Shown here one piece after another: positions 24,954 through 36,330 of a stretch of 64,000 bases of DNA (the stretch's first letter is position 1; the number at the start of each line of letters is the position of its first letter). The stretch is from Eupeodes corollae (Eukaryota; Arthropoda; Insecta; Diptera; Syrphidae): contig NC_079147.1 in the NCBI RefSeq assembly GCF_945859685.1, positions 209,501,578 through 209,565,577 of the forward strand, given 5' to 3'. The notes under the pieces were generated by a model that worked only from the letters and a program-made list of their open reading frames with translations, was not told the origin of the DNA and did not search any database. A program made the translations under genes and the position numbers.

Positions 24954-25158
24954 AGTATATCGAGCCCTTCCCGCCAATTCATCGTAAAAAGCATTCAAAA
25001 GCTCACTGCTGGTCCTGGGAATTATTAATTATGCTTAGGTTTAGACATGGCAATATCCTTCGAGGATCTATGTTACTGGCAAATTTTAATAATTAACTTG
25101 ACTTTTTTATTGAAAATGTCGTTTACGATAAAATGGTGGGAAGGGCCCGATATGTACT
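24954..25158. repeat. Imperfect inverted repeat, MITE-like, about 205 bp
   Basis: The left arm 24954-24996 and the reverse complement of the right arm 25115-25158 align closely over about 43 bases, sharing GCCCTTCCC and ATCGTAAA cores with few mismatches and small indels. The interior has no open frame. This layout suits a MITE or the end of a DNA transposon. It lies 75 bases after the RpL31 retrocopy. A target-site duplication is not evident. Confidence 0.6.
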
Positions 25159-25164
25159 TTTAGG

Positions 25165-27225
25165 GTTAACGAAATGATCCTCACTTCTTTGAACATGATG
25201 CTGGCCAAGTTTACGTTATACGCAGCCCTTAATTGGCCTTCAAGATCTTGTGAATTGAAATCATTTTTCTGTGGGGATACGTGAAGTCGCTTTCGCCTTA
25301 AACGATTGAGCACTTGGAGGACAACATACGAGCATGTCGTGGTATTTTCGATATAACATTATAAGGCTACAAATGTTTGAAAAGTCATCGACAATTTGAC
25401 CCAGCGGTGGTTGTCACTGTCAAAAATCATATCTGAGTTATGTACAATGAAAAATTTTTTTAGAATAAAGTACATTTCATGTTAATTTTGACAAAAATAA
25501 CATTTGTTTCATTTTATATCAAATTTCTGCAACTCTAAAAAACACCCTTTAGAATTTTAACCTAATTTTGTATTTGAAAATTCGAAAAGAAAATTTAAAA
25601 TTTTTGACATTTCCAAATTTAGTTTAAAGAAATTTGGTTTGATGTTGGAATATGTAAATAGGAATTTCATTAGCACCAAAAAAGTAAAACGAATACAAAA
25701 TATTAACAAAAATAGGGCCCTCATTTCAAATAATGACATTTCGCTATTTAAGCAATCCAACCCTGTGCTGAAGTACCTATCTATCTCCGCTAGTCTGTAG
25801 TTGAAAGTTCGAATGAATGAAATTCAATTTTTTGTTGATGTTTCTTTCATTTTTTAGTTTTTGTTAAACTTTATTTTTGAAGACTTTACCTTTTTTTATC
25901 AAGTAAACATCCGTTGAATGGTTTAAGGTTATAAGGAATAAATAGTAAGGTATCGTATTCGTCACTTTTTTTTGTTCATCTTTAGTAACATTTTGTTTTT
26001 GTTTACCAGTTTTGTTTGTGCCTTGAAGCCTTCACCTAGATATTTTGGAGTAGGTCAGGCTCTTATTTTGGTAGGTGCGATGATTAATGGTGAGAATTCA
26101 ATGTACCGCGAGAATAAGTCTATAAGTACATATATTTATTGACCTCGCGGGGTCTAAGAATACAAGTAAAAACACCTATCTACTCATAGATATCAGTGAA
26201 AGTGATGATTATTGAATGAAACTTTCATTAGAATGTTGTTTTGACAATAATTGTTCGTTTTCAATCAATCAACCTAGATCTTTGGGAATTTGCATTTATT
26301 TACGTTGGCAGCTACCTACTTTCATTGGTTATTTAATTCTAGTTCCGGTATGAAATCTGGAAAAATCTTTATAGATAGTCTGATGGGCAAGGTTCAAACT
26401 TATATACAAATTCTTTCAAGCTTTAGTTTTGTGTTAATGGATATTTGGGACACTTGACAAAATCAAAGAAATATGACTTATAAAATTTGGGTCAACAATA
26501 TTCCAAAACCCAAAATGGACTTTCGATGTATGGATATGTACAATAAATTAATCTATCCCCAAATTTTCACTGAACAAACATCTGCCCAACAAAGCCATAA
26601 CTCACTATAGCTTTTAGTTTTTAACACTACAGCTTTAAGTTTTTATGGATCTATTAGCCAAGCCTCTAGAAATATATATAGATACTTAAAAATACTTTTC
26701 TTTCAATAATTTTAATGTCAATAAGGAACTTTCTCTATTGCATTAATTTCGGTCACTTGGTTATTGGCATTGATTAGATACATATTTCCATTATTTATGG
26801 AATTAGACAACTATGTACACTGAACTCTGTGAGACATACACATATATTTTGAGTGAACCAAGAAATAAAGAACAACTTAATTAAAAATTTGAATTTTCAA
26901 AAGTCAATTGTTAATGTTGACATTTTTACGAGGTTAAATCACCAGATTTTACATTTTCAAGGCCACATCACAATTCTATTAAATGAAAAAACTCCCTCAG
27001 TCAGTAAACTTTATCTTACCAAGGAAAGCTCCAATTCGTTCGGATGCATTTGAAGAGTTTTACTTAGAGAAGGTCATCTCTGTTCTTATTATTTGAATGG
27101 TGTTTGCACAAAAGTTATTAAATTATTAAACAATTTTGAATAAATAATTATTATTATTTGCCGCACTGATTTTAATTAATAACTTTTCACCCCAACATAT
27201 GTTTCTACACTGACACCCAAATTTT
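25165..27225. other. Non-coding stretch, no gene seen
   Basis: The minus-strand frame 25107-25313 spans the right arm of the inverted repeat and reads LNRLRRKRLHVSPQ; this faintly recalls helix-turn-helix parts of DNA transposases but is too weak to call. The rest is AT-rich without motifs. Confidence 0.45.
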
Positions 27226-27230
27226 CAACA

Positions 27231-27302
27231 TCCTCGATAGTATAGTGGTCAGTATCCCCGCCTGTCACGCGGGAGACCGGGGTTCAATTCCCCGTCGGGG
27301 AG
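27231..27302 (+). tRNA. tRNA-Asp (anticodon GTC)
   Basis: This is a complete 72-base cloverleaf without an intron. The acceptor stem pairs TCCTCGA with TCGGGGA, including one T-G pair, with discriminator G. The anticodon stem is CCCGC/GCGGG around the loop CTGTCAC, giving anticodon GTC. The variable loop is AGACC and the T stem CGGGG/CCCCG encloses TTCAATT. The internal A box (around TAGTATAGTGG) and B box (GGGTTCAATTCC) needed by RNA polymerase III are intact, and a run of seven T follows 24 bases downstream. As an amino-acid carrier it reads Asp codons GAC and GAU. CCA is not encoded, as expected for a nuclear tRNA. It looks functional. Its anticodon and T-arm half also resembles the SINE head described elsewhere in the window. 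Confidence 0.97.
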
Positions 27303-27325
27303 AAGTCAAGTCGTTGGCGAAATTC

Positions 27326-27332
27326 TTTTTTT
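27326..27332 (+). terminator. RNA polymerase III terminator (T7) of tRNA-Asp
   Basis: Seven consecutive T on the coding strand, 24 bases after the tRNA 3' end, the usual signal for pol III release. Confidence 0.9.
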
Positions 27333-27334
27333 CG

Positions 27335-28774
27335 GTTCTTATGGAATATAGTCACGAGATTTTCTATAGTTTTTAAGGGTTCGTTAGCACTAAAAATGTT
27401 TTATTTGTAGGTGTGAATTTGCGTCATTCTCAAGAATTCTGATGTTGACTATGGTGATGGTAATTGATGATGAAGAAGAAAGTAAACAAAAGGAAGAGAG
27501 AGAAAGTGTGACAGAAACGTGTAAGTGGTTCTTTAACATTTTTTATAGCAAAGAGGTCATAGATTGCGTGTTTTTTTTTAAATTAAACATATAACTAAGA
27601 AGAATTATTTCATCAGTGATAATCGGTTATTTATATATTTACACAAACACAACTGTATATGACATTAATTATGGTGTTTGACAAACAAAAAAGAATAAAA
27701 AACAGAAGCTGCACCCGCATTTGAATTTATATGCGTGATGTAATCAAAGCTTAATAAAAAGAATGTGATACAAATTGAAAGGTAGCTATTATACCTCAAC
27801 CCACCTGTGGTTTGTTGGTGTAATGGTTAATAAAATTTGTCATTCTCATACAAGCTTTACTGTAAGGGAGCTTTCGCGTTTGTTTAATAGAAAATAAAAC
27901 ACAATACCACACCTATGATAGCTATCATTAAATGTCAGACAAGAATGCAGAATGTCAATGTCAAGGTCTTACATTGTAAACGTTGGAAGTTATTAGATAA
28001 TTTTGTTCTATTTTATTCTTCCTTTGTTGTGCATATTTAGCTTTGAATTAAAAGGAAATATCTACCAAGATCATAGGCACACATAAAGAGTTTAATTTGT
28101 AACCATTTTTTTTTAGTGGAACATCAGAAAACGTATTATATTTTGACAGCTAACTAATGTCACTTAAAGTTATTCATCATAACAGAAAAAAACTTATATT
28201 AGTTGCTATACAAATATTTCAAAAATAGAGGAATTCGAAAATGTCAAAAAAAGAAAGGTTTGAAATATTCATTGACTTTCGTCACTTAGTCGAAAGTCAA
28301 TTAAATAAAAAATAAATAATGAACGACGTTCTTATGAAACTCATTTTTTCAGATTAAGTTACTATAATTTCGATTTTAAAACTTCTAAACATAAAAAAAA
28401 ATTTAAAACCGTTCAAAAAGTAGTATGTTATATTTTTACATCAAAGCTCTAATCTTGGGTTCAAAATTTAAAAAAAAAATGTGAAACATTTTCACACTTA
28501 TTAAACTTGCAGTATTCCTTTCTTAATGCCTTTGACAAAATTTTACTAATTCTAATTTAAATTCAAAATTTAAATTCTAACGGTAAATTATAAAAAAAAA
28601 ACTTTCTAAGCGCTATATTGAATCGAAAGCTTTTTTAAAAGTATGTTGCATACTTTTTAGAGTTATCTCTAATATTTTTCATTGCATATTTATATGAATT
28701 AAATTTTGTAATTATAAAAATCCATTGCATATCGTTAATTTTAAGTGAACAAATTTAAGAAAACAAACACTCAC
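27335..28774. other. Non-coding; probably intron of the minus-strand coiled-coil gene
   Basis: The donor GTGAGTG at 28774-28768 on the minus strand opens an intron running to lower coordinates. I did not find the next acceptor or exon in this stretch. Confidence 0.5.
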
Positions 28775-29065
28775 CTTATCATTGCTCTCTTCTAATTCTA
28801 ATATCCTAAATTCTAAAAGTTCGTTTTGTTCACGCAACTCATGTGTCTCATCCTGAAGCTCGATTTCCTTTTGTTCAAGCTGTTTTATCCGTTCGAGTAG
28901 TTTTTGTTGATTTTTTAAATTATTTGTTGCTTCTATTGCAGTCTTCTCCGATTCGAAAATTTGTTCTTTTGCTAAATTTAATTCATGTTGTAGTGTTTGA
29001 TTTTCCTTTTGGATGGATTCCAAATCATTTTGTACTTTTTCAATATCTTTTGTGTAGTTTCTTAT
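28775..29065 (-). CDS. Coiled-coil protein gene, exon 4 of those seen (97 codons)
   Basis: On the minus strand the exon follows a pyrimidine-rich tract ending TTTACAG and stops before GTGAGTG. Its 291 bases form exactly 97 codons, phase 0 at both ends, continuing the exon at 29920-30027. It starts IRNYTKDIEKVQND and is rich in Glu, Gln, Lys and Leu with clear heptad spacing, for example LERIKQLEQKEIELQDETHE and REQNELLEFRILELEE. A long parallel coiled coil is therefore likely, probably for dimerisation or scaffolding. The open frame continuing past 28775 is intron read-through and is excluded. I cannot name the gene; JAKMIP-type and quick-to-court-type coiled coils would be worth comparing, but no diagnostic motif proves either. 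Confidence 0.88.
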
Positions 29066-29435
29066 CTGTAAATAGACAAAGAATAATAAAATACAATTAA
29101 AAGGAATATAAATAAAAGAAAATTAGTAAAATTCATGACATTAACTTTAGAACCGCCAAAGAAATCTTTGGTTTGGGGAGACATTTAAAATATCTAATGA
29201 CTTTTGTCTAGTCCTTAAAAATATCCCCAGCATAATGTTTCTATAGATTGTGCAAACAATGGAATTTTTGTTTGCGTATCTCTTTAGAATGCGGGAGATC
29301 AGGGACAGATCATAATAGACATCGTTTAGGATGACAAAAAAAAGTAAGTATCACTGCACGCGAAACAATGCACGATTTGTGTTGTCAAAGCACAGGTCCA
29401 GCTCGAGGCTCGGTTCTGCAGGGCCAACATTCCTA

Positions 29436-29460
29436 AGATCTTCACCATAAATGAAGATCT
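29436..29460. repeat. Perfect hairpin, 9-bp stem, 7-base loop
   Basis: AGATCTTCA and TGAAGATCT are exact reverse complements around CCATAAA. It lies in the intron between exons 3 and 4 of the coiled-coil gene, inside a relatively GC-rich patch (29390-29520). Function unknown. Confidence 0.8.
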
Positions 29461-29919
29461 CTTCTTTTTCAAAGGTACCTCTACCGACAAAGGGCAGCTG
29501 TTGCTGCTGCTGTGCTGTAAGTAACAACTATAACTTGTTTGCGCTTACGGCAGGACTGATACTGACACAAGGGATAAAATGACTCCAGTTCAAATACCCA
29601 CACAACTCTCCTTGGGCTTCTCCTTTAAGACTCATAAATTTACATAATCTTCCTTTTATAAGCCATCGATTGTGTCTCCGAATCTATACTCCTTCAAACA
29701 CAACATCACATATGTACATACCTACATATGAACATACTTTGGATGTGTACCTTTGTTTGTTTAGCACATCTAGCTTATAACTGCTAAACATAAACGCGGG
29801 ATCAATGTGCCAGACGAAGGTGACTTTCGGGATCAGCACTCCTTCGCCATGGGAATTCATATTCAAGGGAGGTATACGTAGGGTATCTTATAAGTTTAAA
29901 AAGCAGACTTTATACTCAC

Positions 29920-30027
29920 CGTTTGCCATATATCTGCAGGTTCCATGCCATTCGCTGGTGGTTGTGGGCTTATGGATGGTGGCGCTGATGAGAGCGCCGA
30001 ATCTGAATCGGAATTCTGATGATGATC
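29920..30027 (-). CDS. Coiled-coil protein gene, exon 3 of those seen (36 codons)
   Basis: The acceptor is TTCTTCTCAACAG and the donor GTGAGTA on the minus strand. The 108 bases make 36 codons, phase 0 at both ends: DHHQNSDSDSALSSAPPS, then ISPQPPANGMEPADIWQT. The Ser/Pro/Asp-rich composition indicates a disordered linker between the N-terminal part and the coiled coil, with the closing EPADIWQT leading into the helix of the next exon. Splice signals and phase agree with both neighbours, which is strong support although the ORF is short. Confidence 0.88.
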
Positions 30028-30122
30028 CTGTTGAGAAGAAGAGAACAGAAACAATAATTAATTGTCTATTTATTGATGATTGATGTGCTAAGTTTAAAGG
30101 TTTATATAGACAGTCAACTTAC

Positions 30123-30185
30123 CTTCGATCTGTAGACATGAACATCGTTATGAGCTTCCAAGATTCGTTCTGTGAATTCATGTGG
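30123..30185 (-). CDS. Coiled-coil protein gene, exon 2 of those seen (21 codons)
   Basis: This microexon of 63 bases lies between a long pyrimidine tract ending TTTTCAAAG and the donor GTAAGTT. Phase 0 at both ends, it reads PHEFTERILEAHNDVHVYR plus two more residues. An alternative acceptor (CACAG at 30172-30168) would lie inside the exon and would shift the frame, so the upstream one is preferred. The peptide is compatible with a short amphipathic helix. Length divisible by three means it could be skipped without a frameshift. Confidence 0.82.
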
Positions 30186-30545
30186 CTTTGAAAAGAATAA
30201 AAGGAAAACGTGAATACTTTTTATTGCATTGAACTTGAAATAAAATTTTTGAAAAAGACTGATGAAGGAGAATATTCAAATGAGCGTTATTGTATATGCT
30301 CACTTGAAACTCAATGATGCACAAAATGCTTTTGTATATGACAAATTGACGAACGTGATTAAACTTCACCTTAAACAGATATTGATTTTTTGGTTTTCAA
30401 GGTTTGTTTTTCGGATTATATCCATCACAGAGAAATGTGGCGGATAATTTTTGGGAGTGTCTCCGATACGGTTGAGTAAAAAATATTTGTTTTGTGTGTT
30501 TGTTATTTTTCAAATGACACGGAATTTTAAAGTTGGCAATTATAA

Positions 30546-30830
30546 ATCTGTCATGCAATGGGTCTTGGGTTCAATCCCTGCCTGTGCCACCTTAATTTAA
30601 AAAAAATAATTTTCGCGGGTACTGCCTCTTGCGAGGAATTGACAATTCCTTCAAGAGTAATTCTTGTCATGAAAAAGTGCTTTCTCAAACTAGCCGTTCG
30701 GATTCGGCATAAAATTGTAGGTCCCCTCCATTCCTGACAACATTACTCGCACACAGGAATGGTTGAGAGTTGTAAGTCACTAGGCCCTGGTTCACAACGG
30801 ACTATTGCGCCACCCCATTTGATTTGAATT
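30546..30830 (+). repeat. tRNA-Asp-derived SINE, fullest copy
   Basis: The head reads CTGTCATGC, then GGGTCTTGGGTTCAATCCC with a good B box, followed by TGCCACC and an A/T linker. The body has GCGGGTACTGCCTCTTGCG, AGAGTAATTCTTGTCATG, GTGCTTTCTCAAAC, GCCGTTCGGATTCGGC, CTCGCACACAGGAATGG and CACTAGGCCCTGG. It ends near GCGCCACCCC and ATTTGATTTG. The A box is poor, so this copy may have lost its 5' end. It sits in the intron between exons 1 and 2 of the coiled-coil gene, in the antisense orientation to that gene. No protein is encoded. Confidence 0.88.
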
Positions 30831-31055
30831 ATAAATAGAGGTTCAAACATTAATAAATGCCAAAGAGTGCAACAAAAGAAATTGGATTAAAAACATGAAA
30901 ATATTAAAAGAATTCAAAAGCAAAAAAGTCAGCACTATTTGCACTGATTTCGAAATATTTGTTCTTGTTGATTCTCAATCTGTCAGATAAGTTGCATATA
31001 ATTATTATTTGATGTGTTTTTTCCTTTTAATTTCATATTGCAAAATAAAACATAC

Positions 31056-31190
31056 CATGGAATGAAATTCCTTATCGCCACATGTCGTCGTTATAAAGCA
31101 TTTATCATTGTTCGTTTTAGTTTTGTTAGTTACATTGCAATTTAGGTTAATATTGTTTTTATTGCGCTCAATATCCTTGAGTTTTTTCAT
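31056..31190 (-). CDS. Coiled-coil protein gene, exon 1 of those seen (45 codons)
   Basis: On the minus strand TTATTTTCAG is followed directly by ATGAAAAAAC, and after 135 bases (45 codons, phase 0) comes the donor GTATGTTTTA. It reads MKKLKDIERNKNNINLN, then CNVTNKTKTNNDKCFITTTC and GDKEFHSM. The Asn/Lys-rich composition suggests a poorly structured N-terminal stretch. Since an acceptor precedes the ATG exactly, this is either an internal exon that happens to start with Met or the first coding exon behind a non-coding 5' exon located at higher coordinates. The open frame past 31056 is intron read-through. Confidence 0.75.
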
Positions 31191-31194
31191 CTGA

Positions 31195-34100
31195 AAATAA
31201 ACAAACAGAATAACATTCTTATTAAAATTTGTTTTAAATATGTATTTAGAAAAAGGGTTTAAAATTAGCTTAACAACAAAAACTATTTAAAAGGGTTTGA
31301 AAACCGGAACGCTTGATTTTTGACAGACATGGCTTTTATCTGATAATTAGTTTGGATGTTAACTGACTTCGATTTGTTTGATTTATCATAATGATGAGGT
31401 GTAGTTTTTGTTAAAATAAATATAAATGTTTATTTATGAACTTAAAATGTATTGTAATGTAATGTAACTTTTAACCACTTCAAAATTAAATAGTAGAAAA
31501 GTAAATTTGTCAAAAAATTTAATAAAAGCTCAAGTTTAGATTTACAATAGGTACGTAAACTAAGAAAGCTTTTAATCGAATTATTACCTTATTCCCCTTT
31601 CAAAGAATCTGTCATCAGAACTGTTAAAAAAAATTGAGTTTTATTAAAAACTCTTCTAAAAATTCTCAAGATGGGTTTTATTTCTATAAAACTTATTCTT
31701 AAAGAACGATTAAATATATATAAATAGATAATCGCAAACATTTCTCACATTCATTAATTGTCAAATTATACCAAATAAATTATCCAATTAACTACCGTGT
31801 CCAGTCAAAATAAATTATATACCTTATTTAAACCAATTTGCTTGGACATTATATATCTCGCCAACAAAAATTAACTTGTCATAGAGAGACTTATTAAACA
31901 AAAAAAAAATTAAATAGTCTATCTTAATTATATAAATATTTATCTCTCTCTCCCATAACATATTCCATGAATTAGATATAAAACACAAGAACATTTCAAA
32001 GTTTGCATTGAGTTAAATAGTATTCAAAATTCTCTAGATGTTTGTTTTTGCATGGCCAAAAGATATACAACAACATATAAATTAAAAATGTCTTAAGTAA
32101 TAACAAACGTAGCGATTTTCGTTGCCAACTTTATACTGACGTAACTATTAATTCTGACAGAAAAATATAACAAAACGCTTGTAAGCTTGAAGCAAAGCAG
32201 ATCGTTCATACTTTTAATATAAACTGCTAATAGTCAAGGAAGAATGGTTTTATTTTTATGACAAACTGTCATAACTAAGCAATATACATATTAACTACAT
32301 TGAAAATATTTTTGGAAATTTTTGAATGTGAATTTCAGTGGTAAGAGATATCGAAAGTCTGTTTTCAAAAGTGCATTGCAAAATTGGACTTTTTTTCATT
32401 TTGACTTTGCAAAAAGGGCACTTAACCATCTTATATTGAACATTTTACTGCCACTCATTCAAACCTTGAATCTAAGAATAAGATGTTGCTATCATAAACA
32501 TATGAATAGTTTTTATTTTTGAAAGCATGAATCATGGCCACTAGAATCGCTGATTCGTTTGAGAACAATGGAAAATAAAGTTCATTTCAATTAAGTCCCA
32601 AAACAAGAATTAAATCGTCCTGGAAAACTCCAATTAAAGTTTTCTTACATTTTAAGCAATCACTTTAAATTTGTCTTAATAATTGATGAAGTCTGAAATT
32701 CGATAGTTGTGAAGAAATTCCTTAATTGTGAAGAACCTTATGTCAATAAAAATATCTATTCAATATTAATCATTTTCTTCAACTGAACTTGAAGACATTT
32801 TTATACTTCAGTCCCAATTAATATCTTTATTTAAAAAAGTGCCACATCGTTTTCAACACATTTTCTTTGACTATTCATAGAGAAAGATACATAAGACGGA
32901 ACCCGTCACTGATGGAAAACTTATATGAATGATAATATTTCTGTCTGTCCAGCCAGCAGCGTGCGGAGCAACAGTGTATAGCAAAAACAAAAACTGCGAC
33001 TGCCGGCATATTACAGTTAAAACATTTAACTTAAAATAAATACCATGAACTGCCTCGCTGCTGCGCCGTATGTACATATGTACGTTTAGCCAAAGAATTA
33101 CCTTCTGACAATGATGATGGCGCGTTGTGAATAAGTGGTAATTATGGAGTGTATGGCTTGAGGCAGACTTAAAGAAGCTTGAAGCCAGAACATGATTTAA
33201 ACTATTTTACAATATGAGATGGTGGCTGGTGTATTTTTTGCTGTTAAATATAGATCGTTTTAAGCAAAAGGCATATTCTCTTAACAATAATTATTTAACA
33301 TGGATATGTAATAATAAAACGATGATGATGGACACAAATTAAAAATATAATTAAGCAGTTATAACTGCCACTTAAATAAATGGCAAGTCATACAGATATT
33401 GTAAAAAGATTCGCATTAATGAGCATAAGGCAACGCCTACACCCAGGAGGGTCAGTGATCTAAGGATTTAAATTTGTATAGTATTTGCTTAGTGATACAT
33501 TTAAAGTCACTTTCGGAATTAAAGTTCTTAGTCAAGTTGTAAAAAGTTTGCATTTATCCTTTTATCTTCTATAAAATGAAGTTCTATGTACTCTTTATAG
33601 AAGCAAGATCTATTATTTACCCCTATTACAGCATTTAATTATTTTCTAAAGTTTTACTTTAACCAAATACGACGACAGAAAATTTAAAGATGCAAACTTT
33701 TCGCAGTCCATACAATTTCTAGAATTCTGTAATCGCCATTAATACATATTTGATTTCCAAAGATAAATAACAAATAACAAATCATCGTTCTTAAAGCTAT
33801 TTTCATTGACATTTCTAAAGAAAAATAAGACAGAAGCAAATTATCCAGCTGTTTATATTTTTCAAACATTAACACCCTACTAGCATTCCATTAAACCGTC
33901 TTTAAAACTTCTCAAAACAAAAAAAAACAAAGGACTAATATCAGGATATATATGTTAAATATCACCCAAATTTTATCAACAACCAACCCATAAACTGTCA
34001 TTTCGTACAAACCACTAATTTCGATGTGGATCATACAATTTTATCACCTATTGAGCTGGTGAGCGGACATTCTGGGAGCAGTGGAGGTTGGTCTATTGTA

Positions 34101-35585
34101 TATGAATTTGTTGATGTAAGAACTGTCATTTATGCAACTCTTATATTCTCTTGCTTAACCCAAACCGCAAAGATCTATTGATCGGCATGGATCCATTCAT
34201 GACAGAAACAAAACAACAAGACCGACCGCCGGACAGCAGCGTCAAGATAGATGGGTATAATCCTCTTTGTCAGCTATTCATCTATAAACATATTATATCC
34301 CATTCAGCAAACCAGCCATCTAGAAAAATAGACAGACAGACAAACAGACATTGCGTCTGTGTTGATGGATTGATGCCTTTATGCATTTCCATATATGTAA
34401 AAGTATCCATCTTTAAATCGAAAATCCTGTACATAAGATTGGAAAATTGAAAAACCCATAGAATTTATGGTAACAATCTTTGAAAACAACAATGTTTTTG
34501 TTTGTTTAATGTTTTTCTTGCATTTTAACTTTATGGTTACCTGATGAACCTCTCTCTCTCTCTCTCTGTACCAGGGCACCAGAATTTATTTATGGCTCGA
34601 TTACAAAACTGAATTCGTAATTATTCTTTTTTTTTTCTTCTGGAAATTACAAAAATAATCTCAGTCAGATGAAAATTATGTATTTTTAAGGAACGGCCGC
34701 GGCCTAAGCTGAATAAATTTTCCTTTTTTTCATTTCAAAAGTAAAGAAAATGAAAATAAAGAATAAATTGAGATTTGCGATTTGAACGATTTGTGGGCGG
34801 ATGGATTGATAGCTGAAAGATTGTTTCTCTATCCGTTAGAGCGTCCGCGTAGTCTTCGTCATTCCTTTGCTGATGTTGGTATTGTTATTGTTGTTTTGTA
34901 ATGAACGGAAATGATGTGCGATGTGATGGCGCTTCATCATGATGGATCAAATGTCAGTTAGGATGATTGAATGAAGTAATTTAATTCAGTGTTGCTGATG
35001 TGCTATGGAAGTGCATGTGCAATATGTTTCTTTATTGTTTATGGATTCGTTGAACATTCTTGAGAAATAAGTTCTTTGATTTAAATCTTTTTTTTTTAAC
35101 GAAACTATTGAAGTAAAAATAGATGCTATCGGGATAAATGATATTCTAAGGTATACAACATCGAAGCCTTCGGGGAGTAAACTATATGCTTCCAGACGCT
35201 TGGGAATAATTATAGCGCTTCAAAGCATTTAGATGACTTTTATGTTCGGATATTCAGAAAAAGTCCGGACTAAGTGTAAGAATTTCCAAAATTCAGATAG
35301 TTATAGATATCCTAGATGGTTTTGATAGTAGGCTCCCGGCAACGTAGGATAAGTGCATCAAACCGGCAAAGAATATACGACACTTTCTGGACCATAAAGC
35401 AAATTTGGAAAATACTTGATTGAGTAATAGAATAGAAGACTAACATGGGATAAATAAATTGTTCAAAAGAGTAAGGATTTCCAATAAAACTTAACATCGA
35501 GTTAGTTCTAGAAATAACATGTTTAGTTTGAAACGAAATGCTCATTTTAAAATCAAAGATAACTTATCCACATTCTTGATAAGTC
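31195..35585. other. Non-coding; probable 5' intron or flank of the coiled-coil gene
   Basis: AT-rich DNA without recognisable exon or transposon protein. Frames at 32322-32522, 33684-33875 and 34151-34450 show no domain. A GC patch with GGCCGCGGCC lies at 34696-34705 and a CT microsatellite at 34550-34567. Confidence 0.45.
34550..34567. repeat. Microsatellite (CT)n
   Basis: Nine CT units without interruption, directly visible. Confidence 0.95.
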
Positions 35586-35589
35586 GTTA

Positions 35590-35637
35590 AAAAACTGATG
35601 AGCATTCCTGGAAGTGCGAGTATTACGGCTTGAACAT
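35590..35637 (-). repeat. Short fragment of non-LTR family A (near ORF end)
   Basis: The plus strand shows CTGATGAGCATTCC, then GCGAGTATTACGG and TGAAC, the same words in the same order as 46618-46656 in the near-intact copy. Only about 48 bases are recognisable; an unrelated reverse transcriptase relic begins shortly after. Confidence 0.7.
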
Positions 35638-35654
35638 GTGTTAGGGGCACCTGC

Positions 35655-36330
35655 CCCTGCATTTTTTAAGATTTTAATATAGCACACCAGTTATCAATGT
35701 CACTTTCACTTTGAAAATGAAATATAATTTGAAAAATCTTTAATAAAAATAATAGAGAAGAGTGGTCCAAGATGACTGCCTTGCGGTACACCAGAAAAGT
35801 TTTTATTTCACTTTTAAAATGTTAACACTGTCCAACCAAATATTCTCAAATCCAACTAAATAGATTAGAGTGAAACCCAAGCAAATCAAGTTTGTTTAAA
35901 AGAACATTATACTGTATGCGATCAACAGCTTTTGAAAAAAACGTTATAAATAACGTAGATTTGCAATTGATTTTCTAAATAACCAAGACTGTAATTTGTA
36001 AATATTTGGTTGTGGTAGATTTACCTCTCATAAAGAATTTCTAGCCATGCTGATGCTGAAAAATGTGAATGCAAAATGACCTATAAAGCTTAATTTTTAC
36101 AATCGCTTTAAATACTTAAGAAATTATCTGCAATTTAGCAATGGGTCTATAATTTTCCACAGTTGCCCTAGTTCCAGATTTGTGCAGAGAAAGTTATGAA
36201 ATACGGGGAGAATAATAAACGTATCAGCAGAAATGGTTGGCGTATTCGAACGAAATAAACATAATCACAAACCATTTCTTTAGATAAGGTAGTTTTCCAG
36301 AAATTCATACTCTTTGGGATGAGTTCTTTC
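35655..36330 (-). pseudogene. jockey-like reverse transcriptase relic
   Basis: Reading the minus strand from about 36180 downwards gives VENYRPIAKLQIIS, RGKSTTTKYLQI, FSKAVDRIQYNVLLNKLDLL and then GSHLGPLFSIIFIKDFSNYI. These are the ordered NYRPIxxLxxxSKVFE, RSTxTNLL, DFSKAFDRIxHxxLLxKL and GVPQGSHLGPLLFxxFINDL blocks of the jockey clade. Stops and frame changes are scattered through it, and the endonuclease and FADD region are missing. It differs in sequence from family A, so it is an independent insertion. Confidence 0.85.

Noticed and set aside
27816..27830. A-box-like TGGTGTAATGGTTAA suggesting another tRNA or SINE
   Set aside because: No B box or cloverleaf follows within 80 bases; likely chance or an unrecognisable remnant.
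28712..28774. Open frame continuing after the coiled-coil exon
   Set aside because: A strong donor GTGAGT sits at 28774 and the heptad pattern ends there; the rest is hydrophobic intron read-through.
34055..34090. ELVSGHSGSSGGW text resembling an RNase H GHSG motif
   Set aside because: No other RNase H motif lies in order around it, unlike at 45681 and 56615.
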